Source: Candidatus Aerophobota bacterium
Lineage (GTDB): Bacteria > Aerophobota > Aerophobia > Aerophobales > B47-G16
Direction: 5' to 3'
NCBI GenBank assembly: GCA_003648815.1
Contig: QMPZ01000002.1
Span: forward strand, 1 to 39,751
Length of the DNA: 39,751 nt
Position numbers and translations under genes: made by a program. Below the pieces are notes generated by a model. It was not told the DNA's origin, did no database searches, and saw only the letters and a program-made list of their open reading frames with translations. Shown here one piece after another: positions 1 through 8,091 of the stretch (the stretch's first letter is position 1; every line of letters begins with the position of its first letter).

Positions 1-2
1 TC

Positions 3-908
3 TTTATTCTGCTGGCTTCTTCTCTAAGAGGAGCAGGAGATGTCCTTACCCCTACCAAAGCCTTGGCCTTAGCTACCTTTTTAAACATCGCCTTGGACCC
101 TCTTTTTATCTTTGGCTTCTGGAGATTTCCTCGAATGGGTGTAGCTGGCTCTTCCCTGGCCACGGTCATCGCCCGAGGATGCGGGATGTTTTATCTTCTG
201 CGTGCCTTTTTTCTGAAGAAATCCGTACTTCATCTTAGCTTGAGGAAGTTGAAATTGGACTTTGGTGTAATGTACAGGATCATAAGGATAGGAGTCTTCA
301 GTTCTTTGGAGATGTTGATGAGGAACTTCTCAGGACTGGTAATGATGAGAATCGTGGCCATTTACGGTACCTTCGCCGTGGCCGCTTATGGGGTAGGAAT
401 GAGGTTAATGATGATGGTCTTGATGCCTGGCTTTGGCATCGCTCAATCAGCGGCCACCTTAGTTGGTCAGAACTTAGGGGCGGGAAAACCTGACAGGGCC
501 GAAAAGAGTGCCTGGCTGGCCGCAGGGTTATATGGGATTATCATGGCCAGCTTGACCGTAATTTATCTTTCTTTTTCTCATTTTTTAATCAGCTTGTTTA
601 ACAGCAACCCTGAGGTAATCAGGATCGGGACCGAGCTCATAGGTTATCTTTCCTGGGGATTTATTTTTACCGCCCTGGGCATGGTATTGGCCAGGGCGAT
701 GGGAGGAGCAGGAGACACTTTAACTCCTATGGTCATTACTGGCGTGTGTCTTTTTGGCTTTAACATTCCTCTTTGTATAATCTTTTCTCAAACAATGGGC
801 TTAGCTACTAAGGGAATATGGCTGGGAATGCTCATCTCTAATATGATACAGGGCTCGATCACATCTTTGTGGTTTAGCAGGGGAAAGTGGAAGTATAAAG
901 AGGTATAA
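3..908 (+). CDS. MATE family efflux transporter (C-terminal part, 5' truncated)
   Basis: The reading frame is open from the first bases of the window, so this is the last ~301 residues of a MATE cation/drug antiporter whose usual length is about 450. MATE proteins are 12-helix inner-membrane antiporters that export drugs or metabolites using Na+ or H+. The first visible residues contain LRGAGD followed by LTPT, and a second copy, GGAGDTLTP, lies about 220 residues later; this pair is the internal pseudo-repeat of the two six-helix bundles. Further signs are NIALDPLFIFG, the loop LVGQNLGAGKP, and many hydrophobic segments. It ends 22 bp before the metallo-beta-lactamase gene on the same strand. 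The substrate cannot be told from sequence. An internal TTG at 63 could be mistaken for a start, but homology continues upstream of it. Confidence 0.9.
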   Translation, partial: FILLASSLRGAGDVLTPTKALALATFLNIALDPLFIFGFWRFPRMGVAGSSLATVIARGCGMFYLLRAFFLKKSVLHLSLRKLKLDFGVMYRIIRIGVFSSLEMLMRNFSGLVMMRIVAIYGTFAVAAYGVGMRLMMMVLMPGFGIAQSAATLVGQNLGAGKPDRAEKSAWLAAGLYGIIMASLTVIYLSFSHFLISLFNSNPEVIRIGTELIGYLSWGFIFTALGMVLARAMGGAGDTLTPMVITGVCLFGFNIPLCIIFSQTMGLATKGIWLGMLISNMIQGSITSLWFSRGKWKYKEV

Positions 909-930
909 GAATTGTGAGGGTAAGATAAAG

Positions 931-2382
931 ATGACCGCACTTACATTTTACGGAGGAGTAGAAGAGATAGGAGGAAACAAGATTCTTCTACAGACGAAAA
1001 ATAGCAAGATTTTCTTTGATTTTGGAATGAGCTTTAAAAGAGCAGGCCTTTACTTTTCCGAGTTTCTTCAGCCTCGAAAGCTTAATGGAATTGGTGATTT
1101 TCTGGAATTTGGGCTGATTCCGGATTTAAGCGGGCTGTATCGGACTGACTACCTCAAGCATATGGGAAGGAAAGAGGAAGAGAGGAAATACGATGCGGTA
1201 TTTTTAACCCACGCTCATGCGGACCACATCTCCTACGTTCATCACCTGAGGGAGGATATACCTATCTACAGCTCAGAGGCTACAGAGAAGATTATGCAGG
1301 CTTTGGAGGATACAGGAAGTTCGGGATTTACCGATTTTATCCACCTTAAGGTGAACTTTAAGCTGGAGGAAAGGAAAAAAGGAGAAGGTTTGAAGAGGAT
1401 GAGGGGATACAAGGTAAAAAGGGACTTTCGTATTATCAAACAAGAGATTAAGATAGACGATATCAAGGTAACTGCGCTTCCCGTGGACCACTCACTTCCC
1501 GGTGCCTTAGGTTACATCATAGAGACTCCGGATGGTCCCATCGTATATACCGGAGATCTTAGATTCCACGGCTATCAGCGAGAGCTGACGGAAAGGTTCA
1601 TCGAGAAAGCTTCCAGGATAAAACCAAAGGTCTTAATCATCGAGGGGACGAGGATAGGGGAAAAAGGCGCCCTCTCGGAGGAAAAGTTAGGTGAAAGGGT
1701 TTATGAGGTTGTGAAGAGGACAAAAGGGCTGGTGGTGGTTAACTTTCCCATGAGGGATCTCGATAGGATGAAATCCTTCCTCAAGGTAGCTCAAAGAACA
1801 GGAAGAAGGCTGGTCATCAATACCAAGCAGGCATATCTTTTGAAGCTTTTATCCGGGGTCAATTGCGATTGTCCTTCCCTTGAAGATGTGGGGATATATA
1901 TTCAGAGAAAGACCTGGGGTCTCATCGGAAGGGACGATTTTCCCGAGGATATCATAAGGCAGGATTATTCCCGCTATCCCTGGGAGCTGGAGTTTATAGA
2001 TCACTCCAGTGCCTTAACCTACAGGGACATAAGAAACAATCCAGAGCATTTTATATTCAGGTGCGACTTCTTTGAGCTTAAGGAGCTAATAGACATAAGG
2101 CCTCCCCGACAAAGCTGTTACGTTCGTTCGGTAACCGAGCCCTTTGATGAGGAAATGGAGATAGAGAAAAAAAAGGCGGACAACTGGCTGAAGCATTTCG
2201 GCCTTTATCCCTATGAGCAAATTCACTGCTCAGGCCATGCCAGCGGAGAGGAACTTGTGAAAATTGCCAGGGAACTTCACCCCCAAATCTTGATACCAGT
2301 GCATACAGAACATCCTCACCTTTTTAAGAAGTTTTACAAAAATACGAGAATAGTAAAAGAAGGTGAGACGGTTTTTATATAA
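931..2382 (+). CDS. RNase J-like MBL-fold metallo-hydrolase
   Basis: A 483-residue metallo-beta-lactamase-fold protein, probably a nuclease or other phosphoesterase of the RNase J/beta-CASP superfamily. The N-terminus GGVEEIGGNK resembles the RNase J opening strand. The dinuclear metal site is visible: HAHADH at residues 94-99, a VDHS histidine followed by YTGDLRFHG, and near the C-terminus HCSGHASG and PVHTEHP, which match the late beta-CASP motifs. Between the first strands and HAHADH there is an extra ~40-residue segment (about 45-85) not usual in RNase J. There is no clear C-terminal RNase J dimerisation domain. It lies 26 bp upstream of a dehydrogenase gene. Family assignment is firm; the substrate (RNA 5' end, DNA or small molecule) is inference. 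Confidence 0.8.
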   Translation: MTALTFYGGVEEIGGNKILLQTKNSKIFFDFGMSFKRAGLYFSEFLQPRKLNGIGDFLEFGLIPDLSGLYRTDYLKHMGRKEEERKYDAVFLTHAHADHISYVHHLREDIPIYSSEATEKIMQALEDTGSSGFTDFIHLKVNFKLEERKKGEGLKRMRGYKVKRDFRIIKQEIKIDDIKVTALPVDHSLPGALGYIIETPDGPIVYTGDLRFHGYQRELTERFIEKASRIKPKVLIIEGTRIGEKGALSEEKLGERVYEVVKRTKGLVVVNFPMRDLDRMKSFLKVAQRTGRRLVINTKQAYLLKLLSGVNCDCPSLEDVGIYIQRKTWGLIGRDDFPEDIIRQDYSRYPWELEFIDHSSALTYRDIRNNPEHFIFRCDFFELKELIDIRPPRQSCYVRSVTEPFDEEMEIEKKKADNWLKHFGLYPYEQIHCSGHASGEELVKIARELHPQILIPVHTEHPHLFKKFYKNTRIVKEGETVFI

Positions 2383-2408
2383 GATTTTCTCTTTTAGGGA
2401 GGCAAGGT

Positions 2409-3449
2409 ATGCCAAGGGAGATCGTGGCCGTAGGCAAAGGAAAGGTGGTGATAAGAGAATATGAGGAAAGGATGCCTGGGCCAGGCGAGGTGTGTATAAG
2501 GAGCGAGCTTTCAGCTGAAAAACACGGCACCGCCTTAACCTTTTATAAGGGGCTTAGTCCTTTTGAGGAAAAGAGCTGGGATGAGGAGCTTAAGCTTTTC
2601 GTTCCCAAGAAAAAAGAAAGGAAAGAAAATAGCCGGGTAATGCATTTGGGGAACATGACCGTGGGCACGATAGTTAAAGTGGGAAAGAAGGTCACCACCT
2701 TTAAGGTAAACGATAGGGTTTATGGATACCTGCCTTTTCGGGAAACGCATATCGTAGAGGAAGATAAAGTGCATCCGGTCCCCTCCGGTTTAAGGGATGA
2801 GCAAGTTGTATGTATTGATCCTGCGGTTGTGGCTTTAATGTCTGTCCGTGAGGGACACATCAGCTTAGGCGATAAGGTAGCAGTATTTGGTCTGGGCGCT
2901 ATAGGACTTTTGGCAGTGCAAATGGCAAGACTTTCCGGTGCCAGTTTTGTTGTGGGAGTGGATCCGATTCCGGCAAGAAGGAAATTAGCTGAAGAGTGTG
3001 GAGCGGACCTCACTATAGATCCAGTTACATCTGATGCTGGACTGAGGATAAAGCTGGCAACCGAGAGGAAAGGAGTCGATGTAGCGATAGAGGCGAGCGG
3101 CTCGTACAAGGCTCTTCAACAGGCCATCAGGGGAACAAGATATGGTGGAACGATAGTTCCGGTGTCCTTTTATCATGGTGAGGCAAAGGACTTGAACTTG
3201 GGGGAGGAGTGGCACTTTAATCGTCAGGTTATGGTCTCGGGCGCCAGGGTAGAAAGCGAGCCATATAGAGATTATCCCCGTTGGGACAGAGAACGCGTAT
3301 ACAGGACAGTTATCGAGCTTTTCCAGAGAGGAAATCTTAAGATAGGTGGCTTACTTCAAGTAGTAGACTTTGACGATGTTCCTCAGGCCTATGGGGAAAT
3401 TGACAAACACCCGGAAAAATGGATTAAGTTAGGTGTAAGGTACAGGTAA
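2409..3449 (+). CDS. medium-chain dehydrogenase/reductase, zinc ligands not evident
   Basis: A 346-residue protein of the MDR (alcohol dehydrogenase) superfamily. An N-terminal GroES-like domain (about 1-140) is followed by a Rossmann domain with GLGAIGLLAVQMA and an acidic residue in VGVD, as expected for NAD(P) binding. The usual catalytic cysteine (CGSD or CHTD context), the GHE histidine and the four structural-zinc cysteines are absent; instead there are HGTALTFYKG and HLGNMTVG in the equivalent regions. It therefore may be a zinc-independent or variant MDR oxidoreductase acting on a sugar or polyol. The start has a GGGAGG site 8 bp upstream. It is the first gene of the carbohydrate locus and its partner at the other end is a normal zinc dehydrogenase (10197-11213). 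The substrate is unknown. Confidence 0.75.
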   Translation: MPREIVAVGKGKVVIREYEERMPGPGEVCIRSELSAEKHGTALTFYKGLSPFEEKSWDEELKLFVPKKKERKENSRVMHLGNMTVGTIVKVGKKVTTFKVNDRVYGYLPFRETHIVEEDKVHPVPSGLRDEQVVCIDPAVVALMSVREGHISLGDKVAVFGLGAIGLLAVQMARLSGASFVVGVDPIPARRKLAEECGADLTIDPVTSDAGLRIKLATERKGVDVAIEASGSYKALQQAIRGTRYGGTIVPVSFYHGEAKDLNLGEEWHFNRQVMVSGARVESEPYRDYPRWDRERVYRTVIELFQRGNLKIGGLLQVVDFDDVPQAYGEIDKHPEKWIKLGVRYR

Positions 3450-3516
3450 GTCCTGGTGGAAAATGTGTCACCAATCTACGGCGAACCTTGTAAAACAAAA
3501 GGAAAAGGAGGGGAAG

Positions 3517-4305
3517 ATGAAGTTAGCCATTCAGGAAAACTTAGTTCCTGGCAAAAGTTTTTTGGAGAAAGTAAACAAGGCCACCGAATATGGTTTTCAG
3601 GCAATTGAAGTCTGGGGAATGGATATCGTCAACAGGGTGGAGGAGATTAAAGGAGCCCTGTCCGGGAGTAAGCTAAGGATAAGTACTATCTGTGCAGGAT
3701 ACAGGGGATCTTTGCTCAGCTCGAGTAAAGAAGAAAGAGATAAGGCCATAAAGGATATCAAGGAACTTTTAACCATCGGCTCAGATCTTGGGGCAGTGGG
3801 GCTGATAGTGGTGCCCATTTTCGGTCCGCCTCAGATTCCTGACCTTTCTCCCTGGAAAAGAGCGGAAGAGATAGAGAAGGAGCTTTTGGTAACTCTTCTA
3901 AAAGAGATAGGGGAAAAAGCTGAAGAGGTGGGCTGTTTTTGCCTTTTAGAGCCTCTAAATAGGTATGAGACTCACCTGATCAAAACAGTAGAGCAGGCAA
4001 TTGAGATAGTTAAAAGGGTCAACAGTCCAGCAGTTAAAGTTATGGCTGACTTTTTCCATATGAGCATTGAGGAGGCAAAAATAGATGAGGCCATTAAAAA
4101 GGGGAAGGATTTTATCTGTCATGTCCACTTAGCAGACTCTAACCGGCTTTTGCCTGGCTGCGGGCATACCGACTTTAAAGCTGGGTTCAGTGCTTTAAAA
4201 GAGATAGGCTATGACAAATATATGGCCCTGGAATGCAGGATTCCTGGAAAAGCTGAGGAGGAGCTACCTAAATGCGTGGAGTATCTGAAGGGATGTATGG
4301 AGTAA
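3517..4305 (+). CDS. TIM-barrel sugar isomerase/epimerase (D-tagatose 3-epimerase/hydroxypyruvate isomerase type)
   Basis: A 262-residue xylose-isomerase-like TIM barrel. The metal and substrate residues of the ketose 3-epimerase group are recognisable: EPLNRYETH (first metal glutamate), MADFFHMSIEE (aspartate and histidine), HVHLADSNR, GCGHTDF, and the late ALECR glutamate. The family interconverts ketoses at C3 or isomerises small sugars with Mn2+/Co2+. Some members instead cleave 3-keto-glycosides. I chose the ATG at 3517 because AAAGGAGGGG lies just upstream; a frame opening at 3463 would add 18 unlikely residues. It sits between a dehydrogenase and an acetyltransferase on the same strand. 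The exact sugar is not inferable. Confidence 0.8.
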   Translation: MKLAIQENLVPGKSFLEKVNKATEYGFQAIEVWGMDIVNRVEEIKGALSGSKLRISTICAGYRGSLLSSSKEERDKAIKDIKELLTIGSDLGAVGLIVVPIFGPPQIPDLSPWKRAEEIEKELLVTLLKEIGEKAEEVGCFCLLEPLNRYETHLIKTVEQAIEIVKRVNSPAVKVMADFFHMSIEEAKIDEAIKKGKDFICHVHLADSNRLLPGCGHTDFKAGFSALKEIGYDKYMALECRIPGKAEEELPKCVEYLKGCME

Positions 4306-4361
4306 GGTGAAGGTAAACCTTGAAAAAGGTGCTTTAAATAATGGAAAGGAGAGATGACGTC

Positions 4362-5540
4362 ATGGAGGTTCGTTTCATAAATCGCGAGGATGTAGATTTA
4401 GTTAAGCGTATGAACATGTACTGTTTTGGTTTGCCAGAGGAGCGCGTTAATTGGCTGGCAGAAAATGTTTTCAGTCCCGAAAACTGTATTGGTGCTTATG
4501 AGGAAGGAAAGCTTGCTGCATCTTTGTATATTTTTCCTTTTGAGATCTTTCTCGGGGAAAGAGTTGTGAAGATGGGGGGCATTGCTAATGTAGCTACGCT
4601 ACCTGAGCACCGCAGAAGAGGATATGCCTCAAGGATGCTCATCGAATCCTTAAGGATCATGAGAGAACGCGGCCAGATTTTTTCCATGCTGGGTCCCTTC
4701 TCTTACGAATTTTATAGAAGATATGGTTGGGAGCTGGGATTTCATAAAAAGAAATACACGCTTCATATGGAAGATATGAAGAAGTTCGGTGATCCAGGCT
4801 GGAGTTTTCGTCCTTTAGGTCCTGATGATATTGATTCGATGAACAGCGTTTACGAAAGTTTTATAAAACACTACCACGGAGGGGTCAGGCGCAATCAAGA
4901 TATGTGGAAGAGGAAGTTTGAGGAGATAAAAAAATTTGAGAAAAACTTTCACTGCTACGGCACAGAGGATCAGGAGCATAATTTGCGAGGTTATATTTTC
5001 TTTTCGATAAGGGAGGAAAAGTTTTATGTAGAGGAACTGGCATATGATTCTCTTAGAGCAAAGAAGGCTCTCTTTTATTTCATATATCTTCACGATGCCC
5101 AGGCCCGCCAGATTATCTGGCGGGCGCCGGCTGACGATAACACTTCCCTTTTGCTGGATGACCCCGGACATAAGCTTGAGATACAGAGCGGGATGATGGT
5201 GCGCGTTGTGGACGCAAAATCGGTGCTGGAAAACTATCCCTTTGATCCCGCCTTAAAAGAAAGTTTTACCATGAAGATAGATGATATCTACGCACCGTGG
5301 AATAACGCAGTTTTTAAAGTAGAGGTTGAAGATGGAAGGGCAAAGGTAGAGGTTCTCAGGAGCAATGTTTCTGCGGATTTGAGATGCTCAATTCAGGTCT
5401 TCTCACAGGTTGCCATTGGGTACATAGGTTTGAAGGAGGCAGTGCAGCTTGAAAAGGTAAAGGCACCCAACAAGGGAAAACTTGATAAAATAAAGAGGCT
5501 CTTTCCGGCAAAGGTGACCTACATCAATGATCATTTTTAG
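4362..5540 (+). CDS. Eis-like GNAT acetyltransferase
   Basis: About 392 residues with the layout of the Eis family: an N-terminal GNAT domain with the acetyl-CoA loop RRRGYAS (motif A, Q/RxxGxG/A-like), a second GNAT-like half, and a C-terminal SCP2-like part beginning near GMMVRVVDA. YRRYGWELGF is a typical Eis-family motif. Eis proteins acetylate amines such as aminoglycosides or lysine; in this sugar locus the acceptor may be an amino sugar, which is inference. I prefer the ATG at 4362, which has AGGAG ten bases upstream, over the in-frame ATG at 4341. The coding sequence contains a 23-bp perfect palindrome at 5103-5125. A second, diverged GNAT of similar size lies at 8092-9234. Confidence 0.8.
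   Translation: MEVRFINREDVDLVKRMNMYCFGLPEERVNWLAENVFSPENCIGAYEEGKLAASLYIFPFEIFLGERVVKMGGIANVATLPEHRRRGYASRMLIESLRIMRERGQIFSMLGPFSYEFYRRYGWELGFHKKKYTLHMEDMKKFGDPGWSFRPLGPDDIDSMNSVYESFIKHYHGGVRRNQDMWKRKFEEIKKFEKNFHCYGTEDQEHNLRGYIFFSIREEKFYVEELAYDSLRAKKALFYFIYLHDAQARQIIWRAPADDNTSLLLDDPGHKLEIQSGMMVRVVDAKSVLENYPFDPALKESFTMKIDDIYAPWNNAVFKVEVEDGRAKVEVLRSNVSADLRCSIQVFSQVAIGYIGLKEAVQLEKVKAPNKGKLDKIKRLFPAKVTYINDHF
5103..5125. repeat. 23-bp perfect palindrome inside a coding region
   Basis: GCCCGCCAGAT, one central T, then ATCTGGCGGGC: an 11-bp perfect inverted repeat with a one-base centre, within the Eis-like gene. It reads in frame as ARQIIWRA. Its GC-rich arms stand out from the surrounding sequence. 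It may be a REP-like element domesticated in a gene or a chance palindrome. Confidence 0.7.
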
Positions 5541-5549
5541 GAGGTATAT

Positions 5550-6179
5550 ATGCCAAGGATAAAGACGCTGGTATTTACCGGAGGGGAAATTCATGATTTT
5601 AAAGGGTGTGGAGAGGCTATCGTTGAGGCCCTGTCACAGAACGAGCAATTCGAAATTAGTAAGGTGGAAAATGACCTTTCTGTCCTGGAGGCGCCTGGGC
5701 TTGATCCCTATGACATTGTTGTTTTCTACTATACCGTGGGCAAGATCACCGATGCTCAGAAAAACGGACTTCTCAATTTTGTAGCCTCGGGCAAGGGATA
5801 TGTGGGCATCCATTCTGCGGCGGATTCCTTCAGAGATTGTCCTGAATATCAAGCCATGGTGGGAGGTCGTTTCCTCACTCATCCCCGTTATCGAGAATAT
5901 CAAGTGAGCGTCGTCGATCCTGAGCATCCCATCACCAAGGACCTTACAGAATTCACGGTTACGGACGAGCAGTATATTTTGGATTTTGATCCCCGGGTGA
6001 ATGTCCTCTGCTCAGCTTTATGGAAGGGAAAGGCTATGCCCGTTGCCTGGACGAAAAGCTGGGGTAAGGGGCGTGTCTTTTACCTTGCCTTGGGACATGA
6101 TAGGAAGGCCTGCGAGCAAAAGATTTTCCGTCTCCTTCTTATAAGAGGAGCTTTATGGGCAGCAGGATTGGATTTGTGA
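5550..6179 (+). CDS. ThuA-like protein
   Basis: A 209-residue protein of the ThuA family (class I glutamine-amidotransferase-like fold), close to the usual ThuA length. Typical motifs are VFTGG at the start, YVGIHSAAD in the middle (the amidotransferase nucleophile elbow without cysteine), GGRFLTHP, and PVAWTKSWGKGRVFYLALGHD at the end. In Rhizobium, ThuA works with the Gfo/Idh-type dehydrogenase ThuB in trehalose/maltitol use through 3-keto-disaccharides. Here the next gene is also a Gfo/Idh dehydrogenase, 69 bp downstream, which repeats that pairing. An AGGAGG lies directly upstream of the ATG. It is cytoplasmic, with no signal peptide. The function in this organism is inferred from context. 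Confidence 0.85.
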   Translation: MPRIKTLVFTGGEIHDFKGCGEAIVEALSQNEQFEISKVENDLSVLEAPGLDPYDIVVFYYTVGKITDAQKNGLLNFVASGKGYVGIHSAADSFRDCPEYQAMVGGRFLTHPRYREYQVSVVDPEHPITKDLTEFTVTDEQYILDFDPRVNVLCSALWKGKAMPVAWTKSWGKGRVFYLALGHDRKACEQKIFRLLLIRGALWAAGLDL

Positions 6180-6248
6180 TGTGAGCCTTTGATCTTGTAT
6201 ATAAATTTACCGAATTCGAGTAAGATAACAAATAAGGAGGAAGGACAC

Positions 6249-7373
6249 ATGGCAGAGAAGGTAAAGCTGGCATTTATCGGTTGTGGAGGAATGGCCAGAT
6301 TTCATCTCAAGGGCCTCAAGGATTTGAAAGAGGAAGGGAATGAGCTGTTCAGCATTGAGGCAGTATGTGATGTAGAAGAGCAAAGAGCTAAGTCCTTTTC
6401 AAAGGAGGTGTCAGGCTTATTTGGCAATCAGCCCCTCGTCTATACCGATCCTGAGGAGCTTTTAAAAAGAAAAGATATAGAGGCAGTATCCATATGTACT
6501 ACCCACATCACCCACTACCCCCTGGCAAAGGAAGCAATAAAGGCGGGAAAACATATCATGATTGAAAAGCCTCTGGCTATTACCTTAAGTGAGGGAAGAA
6601 AGATAGTGGAACTAGTGGAGAGAAGTGGTCTTGTCTTTGCTGTGGCGGAGAACTATAGAAGAATCCCCTTAAACAGGGCTATCAAGAGGATGCTGGAGGA
6701 AAAGCTGATAGGTGAGATTTACTTTTTCCTTTACCAGTGGGCTGGTGTAGGCGATAAGATTTTCTGTGGAACACCCTGGCGCCACAGGAGAAGTGAAAGT
6801 GGAGGAGGATGCATGTTTGATAACGGCGTTCACGACTCCGACCTTATGCAATATTGGTTTGGTGAAGTGGATGAAGTTTACGGGACGATAAAAACCTATA
6901 TCCCTATAAGGGAGGAAAAATCCTTAAGGGTTGAGGCGACCAATGAAGATTTCGGGGCAGCGATAATTTCTTTCAAGAGCGGCGTAAGTGGTTCATGGAT
7001 GGGAAGCTGGGCGGCGAACAAGGGATTTCATTTTGTAGAAATCGTGGGAAGCAGGGGAACCTATTACGGCGAAAGAGGAGTTGAGCTTAAAAGTGGGCAG
7101 GTAATTTCCAAGGAAGAATTAGTCAAAAAATATGCTTCCGATGTGAGAGAGAACTCTGTAGCCAGCGAATATGAAGATTTTTTCAGGGCGATTGCCACTG
7201 GCAAAGGGCCGGAAACAGATGCACTTGTAGGGCTGAAAGCAATGGCTCTATCCTATGCTCTTTACGAGTCTGCTGAACTGGGAAAACCGGTAAAATTCGA
7301 TGATGTTCTGGAGGGAAGGATCGCTAATTTTGAGAAGAAGGTAGTGGCGGCCATAGAATCTCGCCTTTCCTGA
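6249..7373 (+). CDS. Gfo/Idh/MocA family oxidoreductase
   Basis: About 374 residues. The N-terminal Rossmann fold shows AFIGCGGMARFHL (GxGxxA type) and IEKPLAIT, the EKP signature whose lysine is catalytic in this family. The C-terminal half is the alpha/beta substrate domain, including DNGVHDSDLMQYWFG with the histidine expected in the active site. These enzymes oxidise or reduce sugar hydroxyls with NAD(P), often at C3. I chose the ATG at 6249, which has AAGGAGGAAGG upstream, rather than an in-frame start at 6189. It follows ThuA, so a ThuB-like role in making a 3-keto sugar is plausible but not shown. Confidence 0.85.
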   Translation: MAEKVKLAFIGCGGMARFHLKGLKDLKEEGNELFSIEAVCDVEEQRAKSFSKEVSGLFGNQPLVYTDPEELLKRKDIEAVSICTTHITHYPLAKEAIKAGKHIMIEKPLAITLSEGRKIVELVERSGLVFAVAENYRRIPLNRAIKRMLEEKLIGEIYFFLYQWAGVGDKIFCGTPWRHRRSESGGGCMFDNGVHDSDLMQYWFGEVDEVYGTIKTYIPIREEKSLRVEATNEDFGAAIISFKSGVSGSWMGSWAANKGFHFVEIVGSRGTYYGERGVELKSGQVISKEELVKKYASDVRENSVASEYEDFFRAIATGKGPETDALVGLKAMALSYALYESAELGKPVKFDDVLEGRIANFEKKVVAAIESRLS

Positions 7374-7450
7374 TCCGGGTGGAAGATTCGCGTGCAGGAG
7401 CGAAAAAGCGTGAGGGTTAAATAGAATATGATTTAAGGTATCTTTTGAAA

Positions 7451-8074
7451 ATGTCAGCTTCCATGAGGAAACTAAGAAATTTCCTCGTAGCGGTCGTCAT
7501 ATCCTTTGGCATTTTATACCTTCCCTTCACCCAACGAGAACTTGCTGAGATTCTGAACGTGGAAGAGGTTCTTCAGCCCTCCGAGGCCATCGTAGTTCTG
7601 GGAGGAGGGTTGAAGAGGGACGGGACCTTGGGCGTCAGCACGAAGGAGAGGGTCAGCTACGGGGTCTTTTTATTTAAGCAAGGTTTGGGAAAGTATCTTA
7701 TCTTAAGCGGTGGGGACAGGGTCGCAGGAAAGATTGAGGCTGAGGAGATGTATGAGATAGCCCTGGATAAAGGTGTTGCTACAGAGGTAATGATAAAGGA
7801 AGCTAAATCCTCAAATACGTACGAAAATGCTGTATATACGAAAAGAGTTCTTCGTCAGCGCGGCATCAAGGGAGAAATAATCCTGGTAACTTCCCCTTAT
7901 CATATGCGAAGGGCTCTTTGTTGCTTTAAGGAACAGGGCTTTAAGGTTTTGCCCGCACCGGTAAAGGAGAGCGAGATTTACAGGTTCGGATTTTATCAGA
8001 ACTTGAGGAACATAAGACTCCTCCTTCATGAATTTTTAGGGCTGGCTTACTATTATTGTCTTGGCCGGATTTAG
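7451..8074 (+). CDS. YdcF/DUF218 family membrane-anchored protein
   Basis: About 207 residues. A single hydrophobic segment (about residues 10-25 of the product) is followed by a DUF218 domain: AIVVLGGG, then ERVSYGVFLFKQG, LILSGGD, EAKSSNTYENA, and LVTSPYHMRRA. DUF218 proteins (SanA, YdcF, ElyC) are mostly inner-membrane-anchored and tied to envelope or peptidoglycan processes; their enzymatic activity is poorly known. The start is uncertain: TTG 7445, ATG 7451 and ATG 7463 are all in frame, and AAGGT upstream best fits 7451. It lies within the carbohydrate locus, 17 bp before the second GNAT gene. Confidence 0.75.
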   Translation: MSASMRKLRNFLVAVVISFGILYLPFTQRELAEILNVEEVLQPSEAIVVLGGGLKRDGTLGVSTKERVSYGVFLFKQGLGKYLILSGGDRVAGKIEAEEMYEIALDKGVATEVMIKEAKSSNTYENAVYTKRVLRQRGIKGEIILVTSPYHMRRALCCFKEQGFKVLPAPVKESEIYRFGFYQNLRNIRLLLHEFLGLAYYYCLGRI

Positions 8075-8091
8075 TCCAGGGAGGATTAAGA

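Noticed and set aside
3463..3516. Longer start for the tagatose-epimerase-like gene
   Set aside because: The 18 extra residues do not match the family, and the strong AAAGGAGGGG site is directly before the ATG at 3517.
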